This document shows positions 25,633 to 33,044 of a DNA stretch of 33,044 nt, one piece after another. The notes under the pieces were generated by a model. It ran no database searches and was not told the origin of the DNA. It saw nothing but the letters and a program-made list of their open reading frames with translations. Position numbers and translations under genes: made by a program. The DNA lies in the NCBI GenBank assembly GCA_040182905.1, contig JARQWU010000099.1, positions 1-33,044 on the forward strand. The letters run 5' to 3'. Numbering within the stretch: the first letter of the stretch is position 1; the number at the start of each line of letters is the position of its first letter. The DNA comes from Barthelona sp. PAP020 (lineage: Eukaryota > Metamonada: BaSk clade).

Positions 25633-26223
25633 ATGACATTGAATTTAAACAAGATTTCAAGAACATTAACTGCAATTTTACGCCACAATAATTTTGCTGG
25701 ACATGCAGCCATTAGTATTGATGAGTTTCCTTCCGATGGATTCTTTACAACTTCAAAATTACGAGATATAATACACTTACCAAATCTAAGAGATGAGGAC
25801 TTCGTCACTATACACAATAACTGTAAAAAGAACAGATTTTCTTTGAGAGGAGAGATTGGAAATTTGGAAATCAGAGCCAATCAAGGGCATTCAGTGAGTG
25901 TTCCAGATTTAAATTTAACAGAAATAACAAATCCTCATGAATTTCCTTGTGCTGTCCATGGTTCATACCAAAGAGTGAAAAATCTTATAGAATTGGAGGG
26001 TTTAAAGGTTATGAGACGTCAGCACATTCATATAGCCCCTCATTTCAAAAAAAATGAAGTTATCTCAGGAATGAGAGGCAGTTGTGATCTATTGGTTTTC
26101 ATTAACATGGAAACTGCAATGAATGACGGAATAAAGTTTTATTTAAGTGCAAATAATGTGATACTAACAAAAGGCATTGATGGAGTATTGCCACCACAGT
26201 ACCTAAGGTTTGAAAATTTGTAA
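25633..26223 (+). CDS. TPT1: tRNA 2'-phosphotransferase Tpt1/KptA
   Basis: Removes the splice-junction 2'-phosphate left by fungal/plant-type tRNA ligases, passing it to NAD+. The 196-residue protein is colinear with the family: KISRTLTAILRH (7-18), DGFFTTSKL, NCKKNRFSL, IRANQGHS (80-87), AVHGSYQRVKNLIELEGLKVMRRQHIHIAP (107-136), SGMRGSCDLLVFINMETAMNDGIKFYLSANNVILTKGIDGVLPPQYL. The conserved basic active-site residues (Arg in LRH, Arg and His in the RANQGHS/HGSY regions, Arg in SGMR) are present, so it should be active. The start is the ATG at 25633. It implies a 5'-phosphate/2'-phosphate style tRNA splicing pathway, and so intron-bearing tRNA genes, in this organism. Confidence 0.95.
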   Translation: MTLNLNKISRTLTAILRHNNFAGHAAISIDEFPSDGFFTTSKLRDIIHLPNLRDEDFVTIHNNCKKNRFSLRGEIGNLEIRANQGHSVSVPDLNLTEITNPHEFPCAVHGSYQRVKNLIELEGLKVMRRQHIHIAPHFKKNEVISGMRGSCDLLVFINMETAMNDGIKFYLSANNVILTKGIDGVLPPQYLRFENL

Positions 26224-26397
26224 ATATTAGAATATCGGTTATATTTTTATTCTTCTCTTCAAACAATTAAATATCCAGTTCAATTATCATTTGATCTTTA
26301 AAATTTGCAAATTGAATCGAAAAGTGATAAATTTTATTTGAAAAAAAATAAAACAATTTTGCAGCACTTCATTTTATTTTTTATTTTCACATTTATA

Positions 26398-28584
26398 ATG
26401 CCTCTTGTCTATTGTGTGGAAAATTCTTATGAACATCTCAAGATTAAGGCTGTGTCTTTATTGAGAAAGAAATTTTCCGTTGACTTTACATTTTTTGAAC
26501 CAAATAATATCACTAAGGTTGTTCCAAATACCTATTCTAATCGTGTTTTGATTAATAATGTGTTATTTATTGATGAAGAATTGATATTAGATGATTTGTA
26601 TTCTATTTTGATATATGTTGCTCCTAAATCAAAAGCTGAAGATATCATTAATTATCAAACATGGTTTAACTATGATATGACCATGATTTTACCTGTTTTA
26701 CGTTACGTTTATGCTGAAAAGTATGGATTTGCTGATTTTGCTGAAAATCTTGTTGAAAAAGCTTTCAATGATCTCAATAAGATTGTTGAAACCCTTGAAA
26801 AAAGATTAACTATTGGAAAATTTATTTCTGGTAACAAACCATCACCTTGTGATGTTGTTATCTACATCTCTCTTTATTGTTTGTTAGAAGAAGGTATTTT
26901 ATCTGAGTCTTTGATTAATTGGGGTAATACTGTTGGTAAAATGACAAGGAATGCAATTCCAAGCAAGAGTCTTTTCATCGGTGGAATTTCCACCAACGTT
27001 GTTGTTGAATCTCATGAAAGACGTATTTATGGGCTTTCTGAGAAGCCTGAAAAACCTTTTTACGTTACAACCCCAATTTTCTATGTTAATGACGCTCCTC
27101 ATGTTGGACATGTTTATTCAACCATGTTGGCTGATATCACTGCTCGTTGGTTCCGTGATCAAAGAGGATTTCCTGTTCGTTTTGTTACTGGAACTGATGA
27201 ACATGGGCTGAAGGTTCAACGCGCCGCCGAAAGTTCAAACGTTGATCCTCAAGAACATTGTAATAAGTATTCCACAAGATTCAAAGAGACTTTTGGTAAA
27301 TTCAATCTCAATTATGACAGATTCATTCGTACCACAGATGTTGATCATCATGAAAATGTCCAAAACATTTGGAACAAACTTTTGGAAAAAGGTTTAATTT
27401 ATCGTGGAAACTTTGGTGGATGGTATGCTGTCTCTGATGAATGTTTTTACACTGAGAATGACATTGAAGAGGTTACGGATGCCGATGGTAACACAGTGCG
27501 CATTGCCAAAGAAAGTGGTGCTAAGTGTGTATGGATGGAAGAGGAAAACTTCATGTTCCGTTTATCTAGTTTTGAAAAGCCATTACTTGAATGGTTTGCG
27601 GCAAACCCTAACTGGATTGTTCCTCGTTATCGTCAAAGAGATATGATACACTTTGTCGAAAATGGCCTTCAAGACATCTCTGTAAGTCGTCAAAAAGTCA
27701 GTTGGGGTGTTCCTGTTCCTGGTGTTGATGGTGAAACTATCTATGTTTGGATTGATGCACTTCCCAACTATTTGACTGCTGCTGGTTATGGCACTGATAA
27801 TTCTGTCTGGCCTGCAGATCTTCATGTTTTAGGTAAAGATATTTTAAAGTTCCATTCCATCATTTGGCCTGCCATTTTAATGGCCTTAGAAGTACCTCTT
27901 CCAAAGAAACTTGTTGCTCATGGATGGTGGACAAAGGATGGTGCTAAGATATCAAAATCCACTGGAAATACCTTTGACATCAACGAAATGGCTAATAAAT
28001 GGGGTCTTGATCCCTTACGTTATTGTCTTGCCTATGGTGCTACTCATGGTGCTGATGGTGACTTTTCTGAACGTATTATGCAATCAAGATTAAACTCTGA
28101 CTTGGCTGATGCATTTGGAAATCTGTTTTGTCGTGCAATTTCTTCAAAACTGATTGATAATTGTGAAATACCCACTCCAGGTGAATATATTCAACAAGAA
28201 AGGGATATCATCGCTAAAATCAATGAAACAGTCGGTATGGTTGACCATTGGATGTACACTGTTGACACCAAAAATTGTTTGGAAGAAATTTGGACAATTG
28301 TCAGGGAATTGAATGCATATTTCCAATCTCAAGCTCCTTGGAAGAAGAGTGGTGAAAGAAAGGACACAATCATGTATTTCCTTATGGAATGTATCAGAAT
28401 CATAACTTGTCTTTTCTCTCCTGTTATGCCTGAAAAAGCTCAAATTGTTTTTAATCAATTAGGTTGTTCAGAGGATCAATTCAAGGGAGGAGATCATTTG
28501 AGATTTGGAATTTTACCTCCTGGTCAAAAATTGTTGCCAGAAGAAGACAGAGTCATTTTGTTTGAAAAGAGAAAAGAATTTTAA
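26398..28584 (+). CDS. MARS: Methionyl-tRNA synthetase, GST-like N-terminus on a bacterial/mitochondrial-type core
   Basis: A 728-residue protein. Residues 1-~200 have a GST-like fold pattern (TWFNYDMTMILPVLRYV, KRLTIGKFISGNKPSPCDVVIYISLYCLL), as in multisynthetase-complex enzymes. The core starts EKPFYVTTPIFYVNDAPHVGH, with the HIGH motif as HVGH (235-238), then TGTDEHGLKVQRAAE, YAVSDECFYTENDI, ISVSRQKVSWGVPVP and YVWIDALPNYLTAAGY. The KMSKS motif is KISKS (517-521). This core matches bacterial/mitochondrial MetRS rather than the archaeal-type eukaryotic cytosolic form. The insert has only two cysteines, so no four-cysteine zinc knuckle. The start is the ATG at 26398; the upstream part of the open frame begins with TTG and is AT-rich leader. 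It charges tRNA-Met with methionine, probably cytosolic. Confidence 0.95.
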   Translation: MPLVYCVENSYEHLKIKAVSLLRKKFSVDFTFFEPNNITKVVPNTYSNRVLINNVLFIDEELILDDLYSILIYVAPKSKAEDIINYQTWFNYDMTMILPVLRYVYAEKYGFADFAENLVEKAFNDLNKIVETLEKRLTIGKFISGNKPSPCDVVIYISLYCLLEEGILSESLINWGNTVGKMTRNAIPSKSLFIGGISTNVVVESHERRIYGLSEKPEKPFYVTTPIFYVNDAPHVGHVYSTMLADITARWFRDQRGFPVRFVTGTDEHGLKVQRAAESSNVDPQEHCNKYSTRFKETFGKFNLNYDRFIRTTDVDHHENVQNIWNKLLEKGLIYRGNFGGWYAVSDECFYTENDIEEVTDADGNTVRIAKESGAKCVWMEEENFMFRLSSFEKPLLEWFAANPNWIVPRYRQRDMIHFVENGLQDISVSRQKVSWGVPVPGVDGETIYVWIDALPNYLTAAGYGTDNSVWPADLHVLGKDILKFHSIIWPAILMALEVPLPKKLVAHGWWTKDGAKISKSTGNTFDINEMANKWGLDPLRYCLAYGATHGADGDFSERIMQSRLNSDLADAFGNLFCRAISSKLIDNCEIPTPGEYIQQERDIIAKINETVGMVDHWMYTVDTKNCLEEIWTIVRELNAYFQSQAPWKKSGERKDTIMYFLMECIRIITCLFSPVMPEKAQIVFNQLGCSEDQFKGGDHLRFGILPPGQKLLPEEDRVILFEKRKEF

Positions 28585-28699
28585 GCATGAAAAAATGAGG
28601 CAACTTCTGAATTATACAATAAAAGAGCTGGATCGGAAATTAACACCAAAAGTGATAGGTAAACAAATATTTGTTTGGTTTTTTTTTTCATTTTATATA

Positions 28700-30043
28700 A
28701 TGTATTCTGACATATTACAAACATATTTTGAATCGAATACAGAAGCTGAATCTATATATGAAGAACCTATTATTGTTAAAACATTATTATCAACTTTGAG
28801 TGAAGAATTGCGTTCATTATTGATAAGATTATCTACATTAGGAGAATTTAAGACAACGCATATATTGAAACATTCAATGCATGGTAGTGTGGATAATAAT
28901 CGTGATTTTTTAAGAATTTTAAAAGCAATTTCAATATTGAAAGCCAATCCCAAAACTAAAACGTTACACATTGATGAATATTTTGTAAACACGATGTTAA
29001 ATTTTTCCAATCCATTATTTGCAATCAATATTCCAAAAGTTATTCCTGAAAACAATTTGAACAATGATTATGGTATTGATATAAAAATGAGCTACAATAA
29101 TTTAATATTGGATTATTTATGTGGAAAATTACATAAAGAACTTGAATTAGATGAATTGTTTGATTTTGATTCCCCTCAGTTATCAATGGAAGTTGTCAAA
29201 TTTTTAAATAGTTCCAATCTTTTAGAAAAAGGAAAGATTTGTCAGAAATCGTTACAATATATGGTAATGTCTGAACATCATCAATTAATTGTCATAATAA
29301 GAAGTTTAATTACCATGTATCCTAAATTGACGACTTTAAAGTTACTGGGAATTTTAAACAATTGTGATAGTGGTGATGTTTTAGAATTGAAAGAGTTTTT
29401 TACTGAAATTAACTTTGTTTTGGAGATATTGTTATTATTAGGTTTATTGTATCATGTAAAGGATACTGAATATATGGTTTTACCAGCAATAAAACAACTG
29501 TTTACTGAAGACAGACTATTATCCTCTCAATTTAGTGTCATTTCAGAAACAAATTTCAGAATATTTGCATATAATCCAACACCAAGTCAATTAGTCATTT
29601 TAAGTCTTTTTGTTGACTTTTCGCATGTCTTTCCTGATTTTATTGTTGGTGATATTACAGAACAATCAATCGCAAGAGCTTCAAATCCAATATTCCTTGC
29701 TAAAAATCGTATGCCAAGACAAGGAATTTCTGCAGATGAAATCATTTCATATTTAGAATATCATGCAGATGAAAAAACAAAAGATCGTCTCTTTGGTTCT
29801 GTTTATGTTGGCGTTAAAGATTTTGTGTCTTTTTGGGCCAAAAGAAGATACGTTTGTGAAATATTTAAAAGCTTTCATTTTACGATTCAGGCTGATCAAG
29901 TATTAATCTTTCAAAAAGAATTGGAAAAGCTAAAGTGTAGATATGAAATTCTTGACAATTCTTTAGACCCTTTGCAAAAAGATGTTTTGGTATTTTCCGA
30001 TGATATCAAAGCATTACAGAAAATTGTGAAAAGCAAAAAATAA
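28700..30043 (+). CDS. TFB2: TFIIH core subunit TFB2/p52 (GTF2H4)
   Basis: A 447-residue protein. The start (DILQTYFESNTEAESIYEEPIIVKTLLSTLSEELRSLLIRLSTL) follows the p52 N-terminal pattern (xLxxY L...IY..P....A.FR.LS..A). The C-terminal half has NPTPSQLVILSLFVDFSHVFPDFIVGDITEQSIARA, then GISADEIISYLEYHAD and DFVSFWAKRRYVCEIFKSFHF, equivalent to the p52 segment that ends in a tryptophan-led helix binding p8/TFB5 and XPB. p52 anchors and stimulates XPB in transcription initiation and excision repair. An upstream ATG at 28595 would add 35 residues with a hydrophobic stretch encoded by a T-run; the ATG at 28700, just after TTTTTTTTTTCATTTTATATA, fits the family better. It lies 115 bp downstream of the MetRS stop. 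Confidence 0.83.
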   Translation: MYSDILQTYFESNTEAESIYEEPIIVKTLLSTLSEELRSLLIRLSTLGEFKTTHILKHSMHGSVDNNRDFLRILKAISILKANPKTKTLHIDEYFVNTMLNFSNPLFAINIPKVIPENNLNNDYGIDIKMSYNNLILDYLCGKLHKELELDELFDFDSPQLSMEVVKFLNSSNLLEKGKICQKSLQYMVMSEHHQLIVIIRSLITMYPKLTTLKLLGILNNCDSGDVLELKEFFTEINFVLEILLLLGLLYHVKDTEYMVLPAIKQLFTEDRLLSSQFSVISETNFRIFAYNPTPSQLVILSLFVDFSHVFPDFIVGDITEQSIARASNPIFLAKNRMPRQGISADEIISYLEYHADEKTKDRLFGSVYVGVKDFVSFWAKRRYVCEIFKSFHFTIQADQVLIFQKELEKLKCRYEILDNSLDPLQKDVLVFSDDIKALQKIVKSKK

Positions 30044-30771
30044 TTTTCTTCTTCTTTAATATTGTCATATTGTAGTCCTCAGGTGTGATAAACTGCCGCT
30101 TTTTCTTTCTTTTTCATATATTAATTGATCCAGATATTAAATAGCTGCCTTTATTTGATTGGGAAACGAAAAATGTTTCTAATTAATATTTATTTTGAAA
30201 CCTGATTGATTTGTGAATATTATTCCTTTACTACACATTTATTCGATTTCCTGTGCAAAAATAAGATGTAAAGATTTTACAAACATTTTCATAAATAAGA
30301 CATGTATAACCCACATATAGGACAGTAGTTAAGATACAAGCATTACTCGGAGAGTTCGGCAAAAGTCAAGGAAATTCCAAATAAGACTTTTTTTTTAGGG
30401 CGTCGAACATCCCAAAATCTTCGTCATTGAAAACTTCTAACTATACCAAACCCCAACGTGATGGGTTAACATAAAAATAAAAGTCTTTTAAATTTATGAA
30501 AAATAATAATGTCATTCTGTTTACCATTCTTAAAAAATATGGGAGTCTTCATCTAGACAAAAACATTTTGGAATTAAATTTATTTTTTTCAAATGAAAAC
30601 AGTGATCACTTTCATAGTACTTTACAAAAATAGTCTATGACGAAAAAAACTGAGGAAATCCTTTTTGAAAGGAAAAAACAAATCTTTATGAATCAGCATT
30701 TTTGTGGAAGGAAAGTGGACAGAACGAATGACTTTATTTGAATTTTTCATATTTATTTTTAGTTACAAAAT
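30044..30771. other. Intergenic region holding repeat family B
   Basis: About 730 bp between two plus-strand genes. The middle, 30267-30501, is the inverted second copy of family B. The flanks are AT-rich, and short frames in them have no protein-like content. Confidence 0.55.
30267..30501 (-). repeat. Dispersed repeat family B, right copy (inverted)
   Basis: This 235-bp segment is the reverse complement of the left copy with the 77-bp insert missing. Joining across the gap is precise (the A-run, then TCTTAT). On the minus strand the A-box-like sequence lies at 30437-30448 and the B-box-like GTTCGACGC at 30400-30408, both unchanged. About one base in twenty differs elsewhere, and differences are scattered. 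Downstream, a short CTTATTTTTGCAC stretch still resembles the left copy. Confidence 0.85.
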
Positions 30772-32400
30772 ATGCAAGGAAAAAAGATAATCGTCATGTT
30801 TTGTGGTGGTAATGACAAACTTTTGATTAATTTCAAGCCCGCTTTTAGTTTCATCAGTGTTAAAAAAACTGTTGTTGATGGAACAGGTACTAATATTACA
30901 GTTGAAGTTGAACGTCAAGACTTTCTTCTTGAAGAGATTATTTCACTCTTTTCTATAAATGAGCTTTTTATCATCATGAGAGAAGTTGTTTTAGCAATGC
31001 AATACTGTCAAAAAAATAAGATTCATTTCGTTCTTGACTCAAATTGCATTTTTGTCCGATTTGAAGCTGACAGAAAGTGTGTTGGCTATGAAATTGTTTG
31101 TGAATCAAACCCAATTTTCCAATCCAGTGGTTCGTTGAAAACAGTTAACAGAGTGAAGATTGACAATGTGTTCCTTTTAGGTGTTATGTTGAATTCATTT
31201 ATTCAAAAAATTGATTCAGATATGATTCACTCACTTAAATGCAAAAAAATTCCTTCAGAATTTTCCAAAATGATTTTCACAAGAGATATTTGGTCGGATC
31301 ATAATTTAACTCGTAGCATAACTATCCAGGATGTTGAAGATGCATTGGATGAATTGATTGTGGTTGAAACTTCAGAAGAAAAACAGGAAAAACTCACCGA
31401 AAAAATGGAAAAATTTTCAACCTGCGAAGCAAAGGAAAACATTCAACAGAATGAATGTCAAACTATAGTTTCGAAGCAAAAATCCAAAAGAACAAAATGG
31501 ATGTCAGAACCTAATCGTTTGAATGTGAAATCTGGTGGACAATGTATTAGAGGGCTTGATTACAATGCAAATAATATTTGTGCTTATGTAGATGACAATA
31601 AAAGCCTATTCATTTTCCCAAATGAAAGACCGATTTGTACTGAAGTAAAGGCAGTCCTTAAGTTTTGTCCTAATCCAATTTACAATTTGTTAGTTGTTGC
31701 AGGATGTAATAAAGAAATTATTTTCGTTGACTTGATATCAATGACAGAAACTGATAGATTTCCTGTTGACTATGACGTATGTTCCATATCATTCTCACCT
31801 GATGGTAACCAGTTTTTACTTGGTATGAGTGAAGGTTACGTTACCATCTATAACATTGAAGGTGTTAGGCAATACAAATCTAAACTACATGAGAAAGTTG
31901 TTGAAGCTGTATGTTTCAGTAAAAATCACTTTGTTACTGCCAGCCAAGATGGATGCTCGAAGATATTTTCCTTAGTATCGCTGCCATATCAAGAGATTTG
32001 CAGCTGGAATTGTAGGAAATTGAAAAGTAAAGACCGTTTTGTTGTTTCAGCCAAATTTTCATCAGACGGTGATTATTGCGCGTTTGGAGACAATTTTGGG
32101 AAAATGAAGATATACGATGTTCCTGCTGAAAAATTATCACCACAGCTCAATGTTCTCAAAGGGTCGGAAAACGTCAATATTTTTTCTTTTGATAATTCAT
32201 CAATTCTTGTTTATTCTGGTAGAACTATTTATATTTTTGATAGAAAAACAGGTAAACAGTTAAATTATAAGAATAATTCCTTTGATATTCATGCTATGGC
32301 CCTAAGTCCCAATGGAACTCATTTGTTGTGTGGGGGTGGGACCATTAAAGGAATGATTAATGAATTTACTCTAAATAACTCTAACACGTTAAGAAAATGA
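30772..32400 (+). CDS. Pseudokinase-WD40 fusion protein
   Basis: A 542-residue protein. Residues ~35-205 resemble a kinase, mainly the C-lobe: LEEIISLFSINELFIIMREVVLAMQYCQKNKIHFVLDSNCIFVR occupies the place of helix E and the catalytic loop, but HRD and the DFG are lost. VKIDNVFLLGVMLNSFIQ corresponds to the DxxxxG helix F, and SEFSKMIFTRDIWSDHNLTRSITIQDVEDALDEL to the final helix with its Arg. A charged linker (EEKQEKLTEKMEKFST) follows. Residues ~258-540 give seven WD-like blades (for example ISFSPDGNQFLLGMSEGYVTIYN, AKFSSDGDYCAFGDNFGKMKIYD, LSPNGTHLLCGGGTIKG). No catalysis is expected; a scaffold or sensor is likely. The start is the ATG at 30772. The kinase identity is pattern-based inference; the propeller is solid. 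Confidence 0.68.
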   Translation: MQGKKIIVMFCGGNDKLLINFKPAFSFISVKKTVVDGTGTNITVEVERQDFLLEEIISLFSINELFIIMREVVLAMQYCQKNKIHFVLDSNCIFVRFEADRKCVGYEIVCESNPIFQSSGSLKTVNRVKIDNVFLLGVMLNSFIQKIDSDMIHSLKCKKIPSEFSKMIFTRDIWSDHNLTRSITIQDVEDALDELIVVETSEEKQEKLTEKMEKFSTCEAKENIQQNECQTIVSKQKSKRTKWMSEPNRLNVKSGGQCIRGLDYNANNICAYVDDNKSLFIFPNERPICTEVKAVLKFCPNPIYNLLVVAGCNKEIIFVDLISMTETDRFPVDYDVCSISFSPDGNQFLLGMSEGYVTIYNIEGVRQYKSKLHEKVVEAVCFSKNHFVTASQDGCSKIFSLVSLPYQEICSWNCRKLKSKDRFVVSAKFSSDGDYCAFGDNFGKMKIYDVPAEKLSPQLNVLKGSENVNIFSFDNSSILVYSGRTIYIFDRKTGKQLNYKNNSFDIHAMALSPNGTHLLCGGGTIKGMINEFTLNNSNTLRK

Positions 32401-33044
32401 AACTACAATAATTGTGTGTAAAATAATCAAATTTTTGTAAATTTTTTGTTGATTTCATCTTCAATTTGAAGAGTCCTTGTTTAAATGATCCAAAAGAAAA
32501 AATGACAACAAAAGAGAGCGAATTAAGAATGATCTCCAGTTTTGCTTCTCAAGGAATAACACATCATCAATACCAAAATAGCAAAAATACTACAGGCAAT
32601 GTTAGAAAAAAAAGGAAAAGAAAATAGTTGATTTGATAGCATGTTGTTACAGAGTTTTTCAGTTTTCTTTGTGCAATAGATTTGATTTCATCAGTGTTTT
32701 TTGATGCACAATTATGGCTCAAAATAGTTTTCCTGCTTTCCTATTTCAACAAATTTTTCTCCAGACCTTTGAAATATCCTCAAAACATTTCCCGAAAATA
32801 AGCAATCAAACTGACAAAATTTGAATTTCCTTTTGCTGTGTGCATAAAATGCTTGTTGGCAACCAAGCGGAAGGATTTCACCCAAAAGACAATTTAGATG
32901 TGTTTAAGATTTCTTCTTGCAATTTCTGACATTAATGGATATCAAAATTGAAAGTGAAATAACAACAAAGAATCAAATGATTCAGGGTAATAAGGATGCA
33001 AGTGTGCATAGTAGGTTAGCAAGGAATTACATGGTTTCATCAAG
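32401..33044. other. Gene-free region at the window end
   Basis: About 640 bp without a credible gene. The last 190 bp are the right copy of repeat family A, running off the window. The 3' end of the WD40 gene is near AAAATAATCAAAT at about 32420. The central part shows no further structure. Confidence 0.5.
32854..33044 (-). repeat. Dispersed repeat family A, right copy (inverted, truncated by window)
   Basis: Read on minus, this matches 2202-2394 at roughly four in five bases, with the perfect 32-base block at 32898-32929. It starts at the window edge, so the true length is unknown. It lies in gene-free DNA. Confidence 0.85.

Noticed and set aside
26305-26397. Upstream extension of the MetRS frame
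   Set aside because: Its first codon is TTG and the translation is AT-rich leader; the ATG at 26398 opens the GST-like module.
25633-28584. Functional operon of Tpt1 and MetRS as a tRNA-maturation cluster
   Set aside because: The genes are about 175 bp apart, each with its own leader, in a eukaryote; adjacency of two tRNA-related genes can be chance.
28595-28699. Longer TFB2 start at 28595
   Set aside because: It adds a hydrophobic T-run-encoded leader not found in the family; the ATG at 28700 fits the p52 N-terminus.
1-33044. CRISPR array, prophage, IS element or operon-like defence system
   Set aside because: No regularly spaced direct repeats, transposase, integrase or prokaryotic operon structure; the genes are eukaryotic and individually spaced.

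Overview
The window is nuclear DNA of a gene-dense, very AT-rich, intron-poor single-celled eukaryote. The evidence is a set of eukaryote-specific housekeeping genes in one piece of DNA: NASP-type histone chaperone, TSR3, SPOUT1/CENP-32 methyltransferase, ALIX/Bro1, Tpt1, TFIIH subunit TFB2/p52, and a cytosolic-style methionyl-tRNA synthetase with a GST-like N-terminus. TAA, TAG and TGA all act as stops, so the code is standard. Genes lie on both strands with gaps of about 60 to 700 bp and no operon structure. I cannot name the species. The MetRS layout (GST-like extension on a bacterial/mitochondrial-type core) recalls what I remember of kinetoplastids, so an excavate-type protist is a weak guess. 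Many open frames extend upstream of the first ATG through TTG or GTG codons; I give starts at ATG.

Layout. 1-1637: the 3' part of an ankyrin-repeat gene, open at the window edge. 1638-2829: gene-free DNA with one copy of a dispersed repeat (family A). 2830-5339: a type-I glutamine synthetase and a SAM methyltransferase, both on the minus strand. 5512-9453: a coiled-coil protein, a small unknown protein and an MFS transporter on plus, with a tRNA-like dispersed repeat (family B) between the last two. 9808-12412: NASP-like chaperone, a small membrane protein that probably has an intron, and a prokaryotic-type membrane metal hydrolase, all on minus. 12600-16256: a histone-fold (TAF9-like) protein, the SPOUT1 methyltransferase with an Arg-Asp tract, and a degenerate protein kinase, all on plus. 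16613-22926: TSR3 (minus), ALIX (plus), a large coiled-coil protein (minus), then a 27-residue membrane peptide overlapping the start of a flavin-reductase-like protein (plus). 23319-25441: a Bfr1-like coiled-coil protein and a small acidic protein on minus. 25633-30043: Tpt1, MetRS and TFB2 on plus. 30044-30771: the second, inverted family-B copy. 30772-32400: a pseudokinase-WD40 fusion. 32401-33044: gene-free DNA ending in the inverted second family-A copy.

The genes do not form one pathway, and I see no operon-like defence, biosynthetic or mobile system. Loose functional links are RNA maturation and translation (TSR3, SPOUT1, Tpt1, MetRS), transcription and chromatin (TFB2, TAF9-like, NASP) and degenerate signalling scaffolds (two pseudokinases). 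The less ordinary signals are the two repeat families, each present as an inverted pair and nested one inside the other; the TAATG overlap of a micro-ORF with the flavin-reductase gene; the pseudokinase-propeller fusion; the segmental duplication inside the ankyrin gene; and a recurring poly-T tract just upstream of start codons.
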